Shown here piece by piece: positions 43,155 through 53,147 of a stretch of 64,000 nucleotides of DNA (its first letter is position 1; each line of letters begins with the position of its first letter). The notes beneath the pieces are model-generated. The model did not search any database. It worked only from the letters and a program-made list of their open reading frames with translations, and was not told the DNA's origin. Origin of the DNA: Betaproteobacteria bacterium (GTDB taxonomy: Bacteria > Pseudomonadota > Gammaproteobacteria > Burkholderiales > SG8-41); contig JAKFYK010000040.1 in assembly GCA_021730905.1 (NCBI GenBank), positions 1 to 64,000 of the forward strand, written 5' to 3'. Position numbers and translations under genes: made by a program.

Positions 43155-44624
43155 ATGCTGCACGCCACCCTCAAACAACTGTGTGACGGCCTCGCCGCCG
43201 GAAAGTTCTCCAGCGTCGAGGTGACGCAGTATTTTATTAATAGAATCAAATACTTAAATAAATACCTCAATTGTTTTATTTCTGTCGATACGGAAAAAAG
43301 TCTGGCGCAGGCGCGCGCTGCCGACAACATGCGCGCCACCGGCAAAGCACAAATGCTGACCGGCGTGCCACTCGCCCAGAAAGATATTTTTTGCGCTCAG
43401 GGCTGGCTCACCACTTGCGGTTCGAAAATGCTGTCGAACTTCGTCTCGCCCTACGATGCTCACGTAATCGAACGCTTCAATGCCGCCGGCGCAGTCAATC
43501 TGGGCAAGACCAATATGGACGAGTTCGCGATGGGCTCGTCAAACGAGACCTCGTTCTACGGTCCGGTACGTAATCCGTGGAATCGCGAAACAGTACCCGG
43601 CGGCAGTTCCGGCGGTTCGGCGGCAGCAGTGGCCGCCCGCCTCGCACCGGCGGCCACTGGCACCGATACCGGCGGCTCCATCCGCCAGCCCGCGGCACTC
43701 ACCGGCATTTGCGGCCTGAAACCTACCTACGGAGTAGTTTCGCGCTACGGCATGATCGCCTTCGCCTCCAGCCTCGATCAGGGCGGGCCGATGGCGCGCA
43801 CTGCCGAAGATCTCGCGCTGATGCTGAACGTGATGGCCGGCTTCGATGCACGCGACTCCACCAGCCTGCAACGCGAGCCCGAAGATTACGGGCGTGATCT
43901 CACCATGCCGCTGGCAGGGCTGCGTATCGGCCTGCCCAAGGAATTTTTTGCCGAAGGGGTATCCGCCGATGTCATCGGGGCTGTCGAGCGCGCGGTGGCC
44001 GAATACCGCAAACTCGGCTGCGAGATGGTTGAAGTCAGTCTGCCCAATATGGCGCTGTCGGTGCCAGTGTATTACGTGCTCGCGCCGGCGGAAGCGTCGA
44101 GCAACCTGTCACGCTTCGACGGCGTGCGCTATGGTTACCGCGCAAAAGACTACGGCAATTTGAATGACATGTACGAGAAAACCCGTGCCGAGGGGTTCGG
44201 CGCCGAGGTCAAACGCCGCATCCTGATCGGCACCTACGTGCTGTCGCACGGCTACTATGATGCTTATTACATCCGCGCGCAAAAACTGCGGCGGCTGATC
44301 GCGCAAGATTTTGTCGAGGCCTTCAAAAAGTGCGATGTCATCATGGGTCCGACCAGCCCCTCGACCGCGTTCAGGATTGGCGAGAAATCGGGCGACCCGG
44401 TGCAAATGTATCTCTCCGACATCTACACCATCGCGGTTAATCTGGCGGGGCTGCCCGGCCTGTCGATCCCGTGCGGATTCGACACCGGCGGACTGCCGGT
44501 GGGACTGCAGATTATTGGCAACTATTTCTCGGAAGCGCGCATGCTGAATGTGGCGCATCAATATCAGCTCGCGACGGATTGGCATACGCGCTCGCCCGAG
44601 GATATCGAGGAGACGACACCATGA
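43155..44624 (+). CDS. gatA: aspartyl/glutamyl-tRNA amidotransferase subunit A
   Basis: A 489-residue amidase that releases ammonia from glutamine to amidate Glu-tRNAGln or Asp-tRNAAsn. The catalytic triad Lys-cisSer-Ser is seen in PLAQKDIFC (Lys76), [13 protein letters not shown] and [13 protein letters not shown]. The N-terminal stretch [17 protein letters not shown] is AT-rich in codons and overlaps a copy of the dispersed repeat (43230-43256). Family members usually show more polar, GC-coded residues there. The stop overlaps the gatB start (ATGA). Confidence 0.97.
   Translation: MLHATLKQLCDGLAAGKFSSVEVTQYFINRIKYLNKYLNCFISVDTEKSLAQARAADNMRATGKAQMLTGVPLAQKDIFCAQGWLTTCGSKMLSNFVSPYDAHVIERFNAAGAVNLGKTNMDEFAMGSSNETSFYGPVRNPWNRETVPGGSSGGSAAAVAARLAPAATGTDTGGSIRQPAALTGICGLKPTYGVVSRYGMIAFASSLDQGGPMARTAEDLALMLNVMAGFDARDSTSLQREPEDYGRDLTMPLAGLRIGLPKEFFAEGVSADVIGAVERAVAEYRKLGCEMVEVSLPNMALSVPVYYVLAPAEASSNLSRFDGVRYGYRAKDYGNLNDMYEKTRAEGFGAEVKRRILIGTYVLSHGYYDAYYIRAQKLRRLIAQDFVEAFKKCDVIMGPTSPSTAFRIGEKSGDPVQMYLSDIYTIAVNLAGLPGLSIPCGFDTGGLPVGLQIIGNYFSEARMLNVAHQYQLATDWHTRSPEDIEETTP
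43230..43256 (-). repeat. possible dispersed AT-rich repeat, copy 7 (inside gatA)
   Basis: On the minus strand it reads TAAGTATTTGATTCTATTAA then TAAAATA, 21 of 27 matches with the copy at 8184-8210. It is within the gatA N-terminal coding region. Confidence 0.45.
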
Positions 44625-46066
44625 AATGGGAAGTCGTCATCGGTCTCGAAACTCACGCCCAGTTATCCACCACGTCGAAAATATTTTCCGGTGCATCCAC
44701 GGCCTTTGGCGCGAAACCTAACACGCAGGCTTGCGCTGTCGATATCGCATTGCCCGGCGTGTTGCCAGTGCTCAACAAGGGTGCCGTCGAAAGGGCGATA
44801 CGTTTCGGATTGGCAGTAGGCGCGAAAATCAACCGCCGCTCGATATTCGCACGCAAAAATTATTTCTACCCAGATCTGCCGAAAGGCTATCAAATCAGCC
44901 AGTATGAAACACCCATCGTTGAGGGTGGTTCACTGACGATACTTGTGAACGGAGAGGAAAAAACCGTGCGGCTGACACGCGCACACCTTGAAGAGGACGC
45001 CGGCAAATCGCTGCATGAAGATTTTCAGGGTGCCACCGGCATCGACCTTAATCGCGCCGGCACGCCGCTTCTGGAAATTGTCACCGAACCCGACATGCGC
45101 TCAGCGGCGGAAGCGGTTGCTTACGCAAAAGCACTGCATAGACTCATTGTCGAGGATATTGAAATCTGTGATGGCAACATGCAGGAGGGCTCATTTCGAT
45201 GCGATGCCAACGTATCGATTCGTCCAACAGGTTCCGACAAGTTTGGGACACGACGTGAGATAAAGAATTTGAATTCTTTCGCATTTTTGCAGCAAGCGAT
45301 TGAATTTGAAAGAAATTGGCAAATCGAAACGCTGGAGAATGGTGGATCAATCCAGCAGGCCACAGTATTGTTCGATCCTGATACCGGTGAAACGCGAACC
45401 ATGCGAACCAAGGAGGATGCGCACGATTATCGCTACTTTCCCGATCCCGACTTGTTGCCACTTGAAGTAACTGAGGAATTTATTGACCAGATAAAAGCAT
45501 CCAAGCCGAAATCCTTGGAAGAACAACGTCAGGAAATGATTGCCCTAGGCTTAGAAGGAACAGCAAATCAGATTACGTCCAGTCGCGCCATGTCAACGTT
45601 TGCACTTCCAATTTTTGCCAAGTTCGATCAAGTAGAGGATAGAAAAGTCCTTGCTAACTGGATTCTGGGACCACTCAGTGCAAAACTGAATGAGGAAAAC
45701 CTCGACATTTCTCAGAGCAAGGTTACAGGACATCAACTTATCAAGATGTATGAGCACGTAAAAAGCGGTGCTATCTCTGCGTCGACCTCGACAAACGTTT
45801 TGCTCGCGGCAATGTGGGCCGGCGAATATGGCGGCGATCCCGACGCCATCATCGCCGCGAAAGGACTGAAACAAATCTCCGACACCAATACCATCGAAAA
45901 AATCGTCGATGAAGTGCTCGCCGCCAACGCCCAACAGGTCGCCGACTACAAAGCCGGCAAGGAAAAAGCGTTTAACTCGCTGGTCGGCCAGGTGATGAAA
46001 GCAACCAAGGGCAAAGCCAACCCGCAGCAGGTCAACGACATCCTCAAGCGCAAGCTGGCCGGGTAG
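44621..46066 (+). CDS. gatB: aspartyl/glutamyl-tRNA amidotransferase subunit B
   Basis: A 481-residue subunit that binds and activates the misacylated tRNA. Family signatures are [51 protein letters not shown] and the C-terminal tail domain ([41 protein letters not shown]). ATG 44621 follows GAGGAG, and the track start is far too early. From 45241 to 45780 the GC content, counted by hand, is 240 of 540 bases (44%), against 37 of 60 just after. Codons such as AGA, CTT, CCA and GGA replace the CGC, CTG, CCG and GGC used in the neighbours. The reading frame is intact, so this looks like a recombined allele. Confidence 0.96.
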   Translation: MKWEVVIGLETHAQLSTTSKIFSGASTAFGAKPNTQACAVDIALPGVLPVLNKGAVERAIRFGLAVGAKINRRSIFARKNYFYPDLPKGYQISQYETPIVEGGSLTILVNGEEKTVRLTRAHLEEDAGKSLHEDFQGATGIDLNRAGTPLLEIVTEPDMRSAAEAVAYAKALHRLIVEDIEICDGNMQEGSFRCDANVSIRPTGSDKFGTRREIKNLNSFAFLQQAIEFERNWQIETLENGGSIQQATVLFDPDTGETRTMRTKEDAHDYRYFPDPDLLPLEVTEEFIDQIKASKPKSLEEQRQEMIALGLEGTANQITSSRAMSTFALPIFAKFDQVEDRKVLANWILGPLSAKLNEENLDISQSKVTGHQLIKMYEHVKSGAISASTSTNVLLAAMWAGEYGGDPDAIIAAKGLKQISDTNTIEKIVDEVLAANAQQVADYKAGKEKAFNSLVGQVMKATKGKANPQQVNDILKRKLAG

Positions 46067-46095
46067 AGCTCGGCAGCCCTACCGGTAAACTGACG

Positions 46096-46851
46096 TTACT
46101 TTTTAGCCGCGGCAGGTGCCGGCGCGGTCGCCGGGCCGGTTGCCGTGGTCGCGGGGGCGGGAGTCGCAGCAGCAGGTGCCGGCGCCATGCCCTTGAGTTC
46201 CTGATAACGCTTCTTGTACGCCGCGTACTTGGTCATGGTGTCCTGCTTGTCTTTTTCCTTGGCCGCGATGTCTTGTTCGATACGCGCTTTTTCGCCTTCC
46301 GCGCGCACTAGATCATCCTTGATCCCCGGAGGCGCCGGCTTCTTGTCCTTGTTGCCCTTCTCGAAAGCTGCCGAGCGCTGCTGCGCCTCTGCCACCCGTT
46401 CGTTAGCCACCTTCAGCGCGCCGCGCTGCTGGGTAACGTTGTTGTGAATCGCCTGTAACTCGCGATCGCGCTTCAGATCGATCTCTTTCTCATTGGAAAA
46501 AGTATTCAGCAGCGCCGAATCCTGGCGCTTCTGCTCCGCCACGCGTTTTTGCTCTTCCGCTTTTAACTGCGCCTGTTCCTGTTCCTGCGCTCTGCGCTTG
46601 GCAGCCTCTTCGGCGGATTCGCCGGTCTTGCGCACGTTGCCGCCTTTATCCAGTTCTTTGGTTGCGCTGTTTGAATATTCCAGCGGAACCTTGTCCCCGC
46701 AGCCGACGACCTTGCCCGAGGCGTCCTTCCAGCACACAATCTTGCCACTGCCACCCCCCTTGCTTTGCGCGACGGCAACCGGCGCGATACCCAACACAAG
46801 CGCCAGTGCGGCGACCGCGCTTATTCCTGTCTTGAATTTATTTGTGGTCAT
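46096..46851 (-). CDS. secreted DUF4124 domain protein with coiled coil
   Basis: A 251-residue exported protein. The signal peptide is MTTNKFKTGISAVAALALVLGIAPVAVAQ. It is followed by a DUF4124 domain (KIVCWKDASGKVVGCGDKVP), a charged helical coiled coil (AEEAAKRRAQEQEQAQLKAEEQKRVAEQKRQ and EKARIEQDIAAKEKDKQD) and an Ala/Pro-rich tail. DUF4124 proteins are common in betaproteobacterial envelopes and have no known role. ATG 46851 has GAGG upstream; the track start is nine residues too early. It converges on gatB. Confidence 0.8.
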   Translation of the reverse strand: MTTNKFKTGISAVAALALVLGIAPVAVAQSKGGGSGKIVCWKDASGKVVGCGDKVPLEYSNSATKELDKGGNVRKTGESAEEAAKRRAQEQEQAQLKAEEQKRVAEQKRQDSALLNTFSNEKEIDLKRDRELQAIHNNVTQQRGALKVANERVAEAQQRSAAFEKGNKDKKPAPPGIKDDLVRAEGEKARIEQDIAAKEKDKQDTMTKYAAYKKRYQELKGMAPAPAAATPAPATTATGPATAPAPAAAKK

Positions 46852-46916
46852 GAAACACCTCGTGTCGTTAGCCGCCAAAAATGTCCGCCTTATGGCGATT
46901 TTCCCCGAATCCGGTC

Positions 46917-46922
46917 ATTATA
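46917..46922 (-). promoter_or_regulatory. candidate -10 box for the DUF4124 gene
   Basis: TATAAT on the minus strand, 66 bp ahead of the ATG. No good -35 is seen at normal spacing. Confidence 0.35.
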
Positions 46923-47063
46923 GCGATACCCCATGTTACGGAATAGCGGCTACGCAACAGCGCCTGCCATCGGATACAGCCTGTTACCAGCAATAGCGCG
47001 CCACCCGCCTGACGGTTGACAGCGTAGCCATCCAACCTGCCTCGATATAATAAGCGACACCTC

Positions 47064-47840
47064 ATGTTACGCATCGTATCTCTTAACCTGAACGGTATCC
47101 GCTCGGCCGAACGCAAGGGTTTCCTGCCGTGGCTCGCAAAACACAAGCCTGATGTGTTGTGCGTTCAGGAAATCAAGGCGCAGCAGGCTGACATGACAAC
47201 GCAGATGCTCGCCCCGGCTGGATATCTGTCCCATTTTCATTACGCCCAAAAGAAAGGCTACAGCGGCGTAGGTCTGTACAGCCGGCAAAAGCCGTCACAC
47301 GTGAGCATCGGATTCGGCGTACGCGAGTTCGATGACGAAGGTCGTTACGTACGCGCGGATTTCGGCAGGCTTTCCGTCATCTCGGTTTACCTGCCGTCAG
47401 GCTCCAGCGGCGAGGAACGCCAGCAAGCGAAGTTCCGCTTCATGGAAAAGTTCTACCCGCATCTGAAAAAACTCAAGGCCAGCGGCCGCGAAATCGTGCT
47501 GTGCGGCGACTGGAACATCGCCCACAAGGAAATCGATCTGAAGAACTGGCGCGGCAACCGCAAGAATTCGGGCTTCCTGCCCGAGGAACGCGAGTGGCTG
47601 ACCAAAGTGTTCGATGAACTGAAATGGGTGGACGTGTTTCGTCGCATTGACGACCGGCCCGATCAGTACACCTGGTGGTCGAACCGCGGACAGGCCTATG
47701 CAAAAAACGTGGGCTGGCGCATCGACTACCACATCGCCACGCCGGGCATCGCGGCAACGGCAAAGCGCGTCGCGATTTACAAGGACGAAAAGTTCTCCGA
47801 CCACGCGCCGCTGACCATAGACTACGACTACCCGCTTTGA
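47064..47840 (+). CDS. xthA: exodeoxyribonuclease III
   Basis: A 258-residue AP endonuclease/3'-5' exonuclease of the ExoIII family for base excision repair. Active-site segments are LRIVSLNLNGIRSAERKGF, LCVQEIKAQ (metal Glu), YSGVGLYSR, LCGDWNIAHKEIDLKN and FSDHAPLTIDYDY (His at the C-terminus). Length is as in ExoA/XthA. Its stop overlaps the TTG start of the transporter gene (TTGA), so the two are coupled. Confidence 0.95.
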   Translation: MLRIVSLNLNGIRSAERKGFLPWLAKHKPDVLCVQEIKAQQADMTTQMLAPAGYLSHFHYAQKKGYSGVGLYSRQKPSHVSIGFGVREFDDEGRYVRADFGRLSVISVYLPSGSSGEERQQAKFRFMEKFYPHLKKLKASGREIVLCGDWNIAHKEIDLKNWRGNRKNSGFLPEEREWLTKVFDELKWVDVFRRIDDRPDQYTWWSNRGQAYAKNVGWRIDYHIATPGIAATAKRVAIYKDEKFSDHAPLTIDYDYPL

Positions 47841-49120
47841 CGACCGACGCTAACGCCGCGCGCACGCCAACGTTAACATGGCGCGAAACGCTGCTGGCCA
47901 TGCTGAGCGGGCGCATGCTGATTGCGCTACTGATGGGATTCGCGTCCGGGCTGCCTTTGCTGCTCACCGGCTCGGTATTGCAGGCGTGGCTCAAGGACGG
48001 CGGTATCAACCTCACCGACATCGGCTTGTTCGCGCTGGTGGGCTTGCCTTACACCCTGAAATTCCTGTGGGCGCCGCTGTTTGACCGCTACGCGCTGCCG
48101 CGTTTCGGACGCCGGCGCGGCTGGTTAATCGCCATGCAACTGGCGCTGGCGGCAGCACTCGCCGCATTGAGCCTCGCGCGGCCCACGCCGGATCATCTGT
48201 TGTGGATATCAGTAGCTTCGCTGATTGTGGCGTTTTTCTCGGCATCGCAGGATATTGTGATCGACGCCTACCGCCGTGAAAGCCTCTCCGACGACGAACT
48301 GGGGCTGGGCTCGGCACTCTACGTCAACGGCTACCGCATCGGCATGCTGCTCGCCGGCGGTGGCGGACTGATCATCGCCGACCATACGTCGTTTGCATTC
48401 ATGTATCAACTGATGGCGGCGTGCATGGCGGCGTGTGTGATCGTTACGTTTTGTGCGCCGGAGCCACCGCTGCTCGCAGGACATCCGACAACGCTGCAGC
48501 AAGCCTTTATTCTGCCACTGCGCGACTACATCGAGCGCGAAGGTGCATGGCTCGCGCTGGCGTTCATTCTGCTCTACAAAATCGGCGACACCATGGCTTC
48601 TGCCATGACCACGCCGTTCTATCTGGAACTCGGTTACAGCAAGACCGAAATCGGTGCGGTGGTAAAGCTGTTCGGCTTCTGGGCCACCATCGCCGGCGGC
48701 ACCATCGGCGGCATTATCATCATGCGCATCGGCATGCGGCGCGCACTATGGGCGTTCGGCCTCGGACAGATGCTGTCGACACTGGGGTTTGTCGCGCTCG
48801 CGTATATCGGGCACGACAATGTGGCGCTGGCCGCCGTTATTGCCCTGGAGAATTTCACCGGCGGGCTCGGCACTGCGGCTTTCGTCGGCTTCATGGGTGC
48901 GCTCACCAACCGCCGCTTCACCGCCACGCAATATGCCCTGCTGTCGAGCCTGATGGGCGTGCCGCGGGTGCTGCTGTCGGCACCCACAGGGTGGCTGGCG
49001 CTTACGCTGGGATGGCCGGTATTTTTCGCATTGTGCACGCTACTCGCCATCCCCGGCTTGATGCTGATCCGCAGCGTGACGCGCCTGTCGGAACCCCCAC
49101 TTCAGTCCGCACCGAAGTGA
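47837..49120 (+). CDS. ampG: AmpG-like muropeptide MFS transporter
   Basis: A 427-residue major facilitator with twelve hydrophobic segments. AmpG features are GFASGLPLLLTGSVLQAWLKDGGINLTDIGLFALVGLPYTLKFLWAPLFDRY, ASQDIVIDAYRRESLSDDELGLGSALYVNGYR, and KIGDTMASAMTTPFYLELGYSKTEIG. AmpG imports GlcNAc-anhydroMurNAc peptides for recycling and, in some species, feeds AmpC induction. The track start is inside xthA; a TTG at 47837 gives the natural N-terminus. It overlaps the convergent metW gene by 19 bp. Confidence 0.92.
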   Translation: MTTDANAARTPTLTWRETLLAMLSGRMLIALLMGFASGLPLLLTGSVLQAWLKDGGINLTDIGLFALVGLPYTLKFLWAPLFDRYALPRFGRRRGWLIAMQLALAAALAALSLARPTPDHLLWISVASLIVAFFSASQDIVIDAYRRESLSDDELGLGSALYVNGYRIGMLLAGGGGLIIADHTSFAFMYQLMAACMAACVIVTFCAPEPPLLAGHPTTLQQAFILPLRDYIEREGAWLALAFILLYKIGDTMASAMTTPFYLELGYSKTEIGAVVKLFGFWATIAGGTIGGIIIMRIGMRRALWAFGLGQMLSTLGFVALAYIGHDNVALAAVIALENFTGGLGTAAFVGFMGALTNRRFTATQYALLSSLMGVPRVLLSAPTGWLALTLGWPVFFALCTLLAIPGLMLIRSVTRLSEPPLQSAPK

Positions 49121-49698
49121 TAAATGGCCAGCGCACCCAGCAGGTTGGGCATCACGCTCACGGACTCGCCATCGGTCAACACTTTGCGTTCAAGAATACG
49201 TATCCCGCGCTCTGTGCAAAAACGCTCGAAGTCGTCCAGCGTACACAGATGGATGTTGGGCGTGTCGAACCACTGGTAAGGTAAATTCTCCGACACCGGC
49301 ATGCGTCCGCGCAGCACGTGCATGCGATTGCGCCAATAGCCGAAATTCGGAAACGTGACGATGCCTTCGCGCCCGACACGCAGCATTTCACGAATGATGC
49401 GTTCGCCGTTGCGCATGGCTTGCAGCGTCTGAGACAGTATCACGTAATCGAATGACTGGTCTTCAAACTCGCTCAGCCCGCGTTCCAGATTGCGTTGCAC
49501 CACGTTGACGCCGTTTTTCACGCACGCCAGCACGTTTGCGTCGTCGATCTCAACACCATAGCCCGAAATATCGCGCTCGCGTTTCAGATACTTGAACAAC
49601 ACGCCGTCACCACAACCCAGGTCAAGCACACGCGCGCCAGGATTGACCCACTGCGCAATCGCCGCAAAATCGGCGCGGTCTATGCTGATGCCGTTCAC
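49102..49698 (-). CDS. metW: methionine biosynthesis protein MetW
   Basis: A 198-residue methyltransferase-fold protein that supports the acyltransferase MetX in homoserine activation. Signature parts are [31 protein letters not shown] (SAM motif), [41 protein letters not shown] and [20 protein letters not shown]. The start overlaps the metX stop (ATGA). MetX-MetW pairs are standard in this class. Confidence 0.95.
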   Translation of the reverse strand: MNGISIDRADFAAIAQWVNPGARVLDLGCGDGVLFKYLKRERDISGYGVEIDDANVLACVKNGVNVVQRNLERGLSEFEDQSFDYVILSQTLQAMRNGERIIREMLRVGREGIVTFPNFGYWRNRMHVLRGRMPVSENLPYQWFDTPNIHLCTLDDFERFCTERGIRILERKVLTDGESVSVMPNLLGALAIYHFGAD

Positions 49699-50852
49699 TT
49701 TCTCGCCTCAGCATCAATTCGCGCAAAGTAGGCAGCCACCAGATTGTGGTACCGCGCGTCATCCAGCAGGAATGCATCGTGGCCATGCGGCGCATCGATC
49801 TCGGCATACGTGACGTCACGCCTGTTTTTCAGCAGCGCATGCACGATCTCGCGCGAACGTTCGGGCGAAAACCGCCAGTCGGTGGTAAACGACACCACGA
49901 GAAAGCCCGCGGTGGCAGGCGCCAGCGCCTTGGCCAGATTGCCGCCGTGGTCAAGCGCCGGATCAAAATAGTCAAGCGCCTTGGTGATGCGCAGATAGGT
50001 ATTCGCATCGAAGTAGCCGGAAAACTTGTCGGCCTGATGCCTTAGATATGATTCGATCTCGAATTCCGAATCAAACGAATAATTCACGCGGCCATGTTTG
50101 AGCGTGCGGCCAAATTTGCTCGCCATCTCGTCGTCGGAAAGGTACGTGATATGCCCCACCATGCGCGCCACGCGCAGCCCGCGGCGCGGATTCGCGCCCT
50201 GCGCATAGTAGTCCCCGCCGTGAAAGTCCGGATCGGTCAGTATCGCCTGGCGCGCCACTTCGTTAAACGCAATATTTTGCGCCGAGAGATTGGGTGCACA
50301 AGCGATCACCAGCGCGTGCCGCACCCGTTCCGGGTACGCAATCGCCCATTGCAGACACTGCATGGCGCCAAGGCTGCCGCCCATCACCGCGGCAAATTGT
50401 TCGATCCCCAACTGATCTGCCAGACGAGCCTGTGCGTTAACCCAGTCTTCGACGGTCACCACCGGAAAATTCGCGCCCCACGGCATGCCGGTATCGGGGT
50501 TGATCGACAGCGGCCCGGTGGAACCGTGGCAGCCGCCGAGATTGTTCACACCCACCACAAAAAACCGGTTGATATCAAGCGGCTTGCCGGGACCGATCAT
50601 ATTGTCCCACCAGCCCACGTTGCCCGGCTCGCCCGCATACACGCCCGCCGCATGGTGCGATGCATTGAGCGCATGGCATACCAGCACCGCGTTCGAGCGC
50701 GCGGCATTGAGCGTGCCATAGGTCTCGTAGGCAAGCTCGTAGTTGGCAATGGCGCGGCCACACTTCAGCGGCAGCGGCTCGCGAAAAGCTGCCCGCTGCG
50801 GCGTGACCACGCCTACGCTGGTTTTGGCGGAAGTTGTAACGGTTGTATCCAT
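49695..50852 (-). CDS. metX: homoserine O-acyltransferase MetX
   Basis: A 385-residue alpha/beta-hydrolase-fold enzyme that acylates homoserine (acetyl or succinyl) in methionine synthesis. The nucleophile is in [16 protein letters not shown], the acid in [15 protein letters not shown] and the histidine in [14 protein letters not shown]. Betaproteobacterial MetX has been reported to use either donor, so acetyl versus succinyl is left open. ATG 50852 is preferred; the track start is 18 residues longer and lies in the leader hairpin. The 5' leader folds into an attenuator-like structure. Confidence 0.95.
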   Translation of the reverse strand: MDTTVTTSAKTSVGVVTPQRAAFREPLPLKCGRAIANYELAYETYGTLNAARSNAVLVCHALNASHHAAGVYAGEPGNVGWWDNMIGPGKPLDINRFFVVGVNNLGGCHGSTGPLSINPDTGMPWGANFPVVTVEDWVNAQARLADQLGIEQFAAVMGGSLGAMQCLQWAIAYPERVRHALVIACAPNLSAQNIAFNEVARQAILTDPDFHGGDYYAQGANPRRGLRVARMVGHITYLSDDEMASKFGRTLKHGRVNYSFDSEFEIESYLRHQADKFSGYFDANTYLRITKALDYFDPALDHGGNLAKALAPATAGFLVVSFTTDWRFSPERSREIVHALLKNRRDVTYAEIDAPHGHDAFLLDDARYHNLVAAYFARIDAEARK

Positions 50853-50860
50853 GAAAACAA

Positions 50861-50917
50861 AAACCCGGTGAGTATTTCGCGCTATACCTTCATTACGATC
50901 GCGCAATCACCGGGTTT
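50861..50917 (-). promoter_or_regulatory. metX leader: attenuator-like hairpin or riboswitch candidate
   Basis: On the minus strand, AAACCCGGTGA and TCACCGGGTTT form a perfect 11-bp stem. Its 35-nt loop can hold a second small stem (TTGCGC with GCGCgAA). The right arm runs into TTTTTGTTTTC and the metX ATG follows within 11 bases, so the structure would act as an intrinsic terminator or hide the ribosome site. Control of metX by methionine or SAM is an inference. I could not match it to a named riboswitch class. Confidence 0.62.
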
Positions 50918-50962
50918 GAGTGTCATGGCCTGAACTGCTCTGCCATCATCTCTTTAGCCGGA

Positions 50963-50991
50963 TTTATTGCGCGCCCGCAATCTGATATCAA
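50963..50991 (-). promoter_or_regulatory. candidate metX promoter
   Basis: TTGATA (-35) and AATAAA (-10) are 17 bp apart on the minus strand, ahead of the leader hairpin. The -10 match is poor but the place is right. Confidence 0.4.
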
Positions 50992-51000
50992 ATCGGCGCG

Positions 51001-51017
51001 TAAAAACAGATACTTAC
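51001..51017 (-). repeat. dispersed AT-rich repeat, copy 8 (first half only)
   Basis: On the minus strand it reads GTAAGTATCTGTTTTTA, starting one base after the stop codon of the hypothetical gene. The second half of the consensus is absent. Confidence 0.6.
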
Positions 51018-51018
51018 C

Positions 51019-51408
51019 TTACCTCCCTGTTGCAGTCTTGTCAAGCGTCACCGCATAGTCGAGCAGCCGCTCACGGATAAAATCGCGTATGCGCGGCTCG
51101 ATGCCGGCCGTACGTGCATCGAATTTTTCCAGCACCACGGGCAGCGGCAGCACGCCGTCCGCCACCATGATCGGCGTCCGATTTTTGATGGGTGATGCCT
51201 CGCCACCGTCAACGCGGTGGTGCGAATAGCCTTTCGATTCGCGCCAGCTCAGCACGCGCTCGTATGCGGGCAGGTCATAGCACAACTGAAATCCGACAAC
51301 GCGTCCATCGGTGTTTTGCCACGTAAAAATATCGAAATAATCGTCGCGAAACCAGCGCCGCCGCAATTGCGGGTCCTGCTGATGCACGTTGCCGATCTCG
51401 CGCAACAT
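51019..51408 (-). CDS. hypothetical protein downstream of ptsI
   Basis: A 129-residue soluble protein starting MLREIGNVHQQDPQLRRRWFRDDYFDIFTWQ. It includes GFQLCYDLPAYERVLSWRESKGYSHHRVDGGE, and ends in a helical region. I do not recognise a named family. The composition is that of a normal protein, and the ribosome site GAGG precedes ATG 51408, which overlaps the ptsI stop region. Being translationally tied to ptsI, it may belong to the PTS transcript. Confidence 0.7.
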   Translation of the reverse strand: MLREIGNVHQQDPQLRRRWFRDDYFDIFTWQNTDGRVVGFQLCYDLPAYERVLSWRESKGYSHHRVDGGEASPIKNRTPIMVADGVLPLPVVLEKFDARTAGIEPRIRDFIRERLLDYAVTLDKTATGR

Positions 51409-51410
51409 TA

Positions 51411-53141
51411 TCAAACCTCGTTCAGTTTTCGCAGCAGCGCGCGCAGCCGGTCGGGATCGCTAGCGCGCAACATCCTCCGCAGCAGCGGCTTCAACGCGCC
51501 GGTATCGGTGCTCAGAATGCGCTCTTTAACGTCAAGCACATGCGCCGAATGCATTGAAAACCCGCGCAACCCCAGCGCCAGCAGCAGGCGTGTCAGCGCC
51601 ACGTCTCCCGCCATCTCGCCGCACAACGCCACCGGCACACCGGCCTTGTCCGCGCGTTTGATAATGGACGACAGCAGGCCGAGGATTGCCGGATGCAACG
51701 GATCATAAAGATACGCGACGCTGTCATCGGTGCGATCTATCGCCAGCGTGTACTGGATCAGATCATTGGTGCCTATCGAAATAAAATCCAGCTTGCGCAG
51801 GAAAACATCCAGCGCCAGCGCCGCCGCCGGCACTTCAATCATGCCGCCGATATGCACGCTGCGGTCGTAGGGAATCCTCTCCTCATCAAGGCTTTCCTTT
51901 GCACGCGCAATCATGAGCAGCGTCTGATCGATTTCGCTGGACGATGCCAGCATCGGGATCAGAATGCTGATTCGGCCATGGTGCGACGCGCGCAGCAACG
52001 CGCGCAACTGGATCAAAAACCGCTGCGGCTCGGTCAGACACAAACGAATCGCGCGCAGGCCCAGCGCCGGATTGAGCGTGGTTGGCTGCGCTTCCTCGGT
52101 TTGCTTGTCCGCGCCCAGGTCGTAGGTGCGTATGATCACCGGCAGGCCATTCATCGCTTGGGCGACCTTGCGATAGGCCTCAAACTGCTCGTCCTCATCG
52201 GGCAGATCGCTGCGGTTCAAAAACAGAAACTCGCTGCGAAACAGGCCGATGCCGGTGGCGCCATTGGCAATGACTTGCTCCACGTCTTCCGGCAGTTCGA
52301 TATTCGCATGCAGTTCCACGGCAACGCCGTCGCGTGTCACCGCACGCGTGTCGCGCAGTTCCAGCAGTTTGCGCCGTCCGCTTTCGAACTCGCGCTTGCG
52401 GCGCTGGTATTCGGCCAGCACGCGTTCATCGGGATCCGCAATCAGCACGCCGTTGGTGCCATCGACAATCACCAGTTCGTTTTCGCGAATCAGGTCGCGC
52501 GCGCGATGCAGCGCGACAATCGACGGAATGTTGAGACTGCGCGCCACCACCGCCGTGTGCGATGTGGTGCCGCCCGAGTCGGTGACAAAACTCGCGAATT
52601 GATGACGCTTGAATTGCACCACGTCGGCGGGCGATAAATCGTGCGCCACCAGAATCAATTCCTGTTCAGTGTCCGCGGCAGGGGGAGGCGTATACCCCGG
52701 CTGGCCGGACAACGCTCGGAGCACGCGTTCGACCACCTGGATCACGTCGTTGCGGCGCTCGCGCAGGTAAGTATCTTCAATGGCATCGAATTGCGCCAGC
52801 AGCGCATCGGTCTGCACCTTGAGCGCCCACTCCGCATTGCACTGTTCGGTTTCGATAATGCGGCGCGGCTCCACCGACAGCGTCGAATCGTCAAGTATCA
52901 TCTGGTGCAGATTGACGAACGCTGAAAACTCCGTCGGTGCGCCCGCCGGAATTTCGGTTCGCAATTCGGTGAATTCGGCGCGCACCTTGCGCACGGCCGC
53001 GTCGAATCGCGCGGACTCTTCCAGCACCTGATGCGGCGGCACCAGGTAGTGGCTGACCTCCAGCGTGGCGTGCGACACCAGATGCGCGCGGCCGATGGCG
53101 ATGCCGCCGGACACGCCGATACCGTGCAGGGTAAAACTCAT
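51411..53141 (-). CDS. ptsI: PTS enzyme I
   Basis: A 576-residue phosphoenolpyruvate-protein phosphotransferase. The phospho-histidine is in SGGTTSHTAVVARSLNIPS. The PEP-binding domain has GATGIGLFRSEFLFLNRSDLPDEDEQFEAYRKVAQ, DKQ, FISIGTNDLIQYTLAIDRTDD and the catalytic cysteine in GVPVALCGEMAGD. With HPr and IIA upstream and no IIB/IIC sugar permease, it looks like a regulatory PTS. It lies 107 bp after ptsH, across a phased-unit hairpin. Confidence 0.96.
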   Translation of the reverse strand: MSFTLHGIGVSGGIAIGRAHLVSHATLEVSHYLVPPHQVLEESARFDAAVRKVRAEFTELRTEIPAGAPTEFSAFVNLHQMILDDSTLSVEPRRIIETEQCNAEWALKVQTDALLAQFDAIEDTYLRERRNDVIQVVERVLRALSGQPGYTPPPAADTEQELILVAHDLSPADVVQFKRHQFASFVTDSGGTTSHTAVVARSLNIPSIVALHRARDLIRENELVIVDGTNGVLIADPDERVLAEYQRRKREFESGRRKLLELRDTRAVTRDGVAVELHANIELPEDVEQVIANGATGIGLFRSEFLFLNRSDLPDEDEQFEAYRKVAQAMNGLPVIIRTYDLGADKQTEEAQPTTLNPALGLRAIRLCLTEPQRFLIQLRALLRASHHGRISILIPMLASSSEIDQTLLMIARAKESLDEERIPYDRSVHIGGMIEVPAAALALDVFLRKLDFISIGTNDLIQYTLAIDRTDDSVAYLYDPLHPAILGLLSSIIKRADKAGVPVALCGEMAGDVALTRLLLALGLRGFSMHSAHVLDVKERILSTDTGALKPLLRRMLRASDPDRLRALLRKLNEV

Positions 53142-53147
53142 GCTGGC

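Noticed and set aside
47016-47051. TTGACA and TATAAT ahead of xthA as a promoter
   Set aside because: The boxes are 24 bp apart, too far for a normal sigma-70 promoter, although either box may work with an unseen partner.
49102-49120. A frameshift or annotation error where ampG and metW overlap
   Set aside because: Both C-termini look natural and convergent overlaps of this size are ordinary; the proteins have expected lengths.
50861-50917. Naming the metX leader as a SAM-II or SAH riboswitch
   Set aside because: The conserved core bases of those classes cannot be matched reliably by eye, so only a candidate leader is reported.
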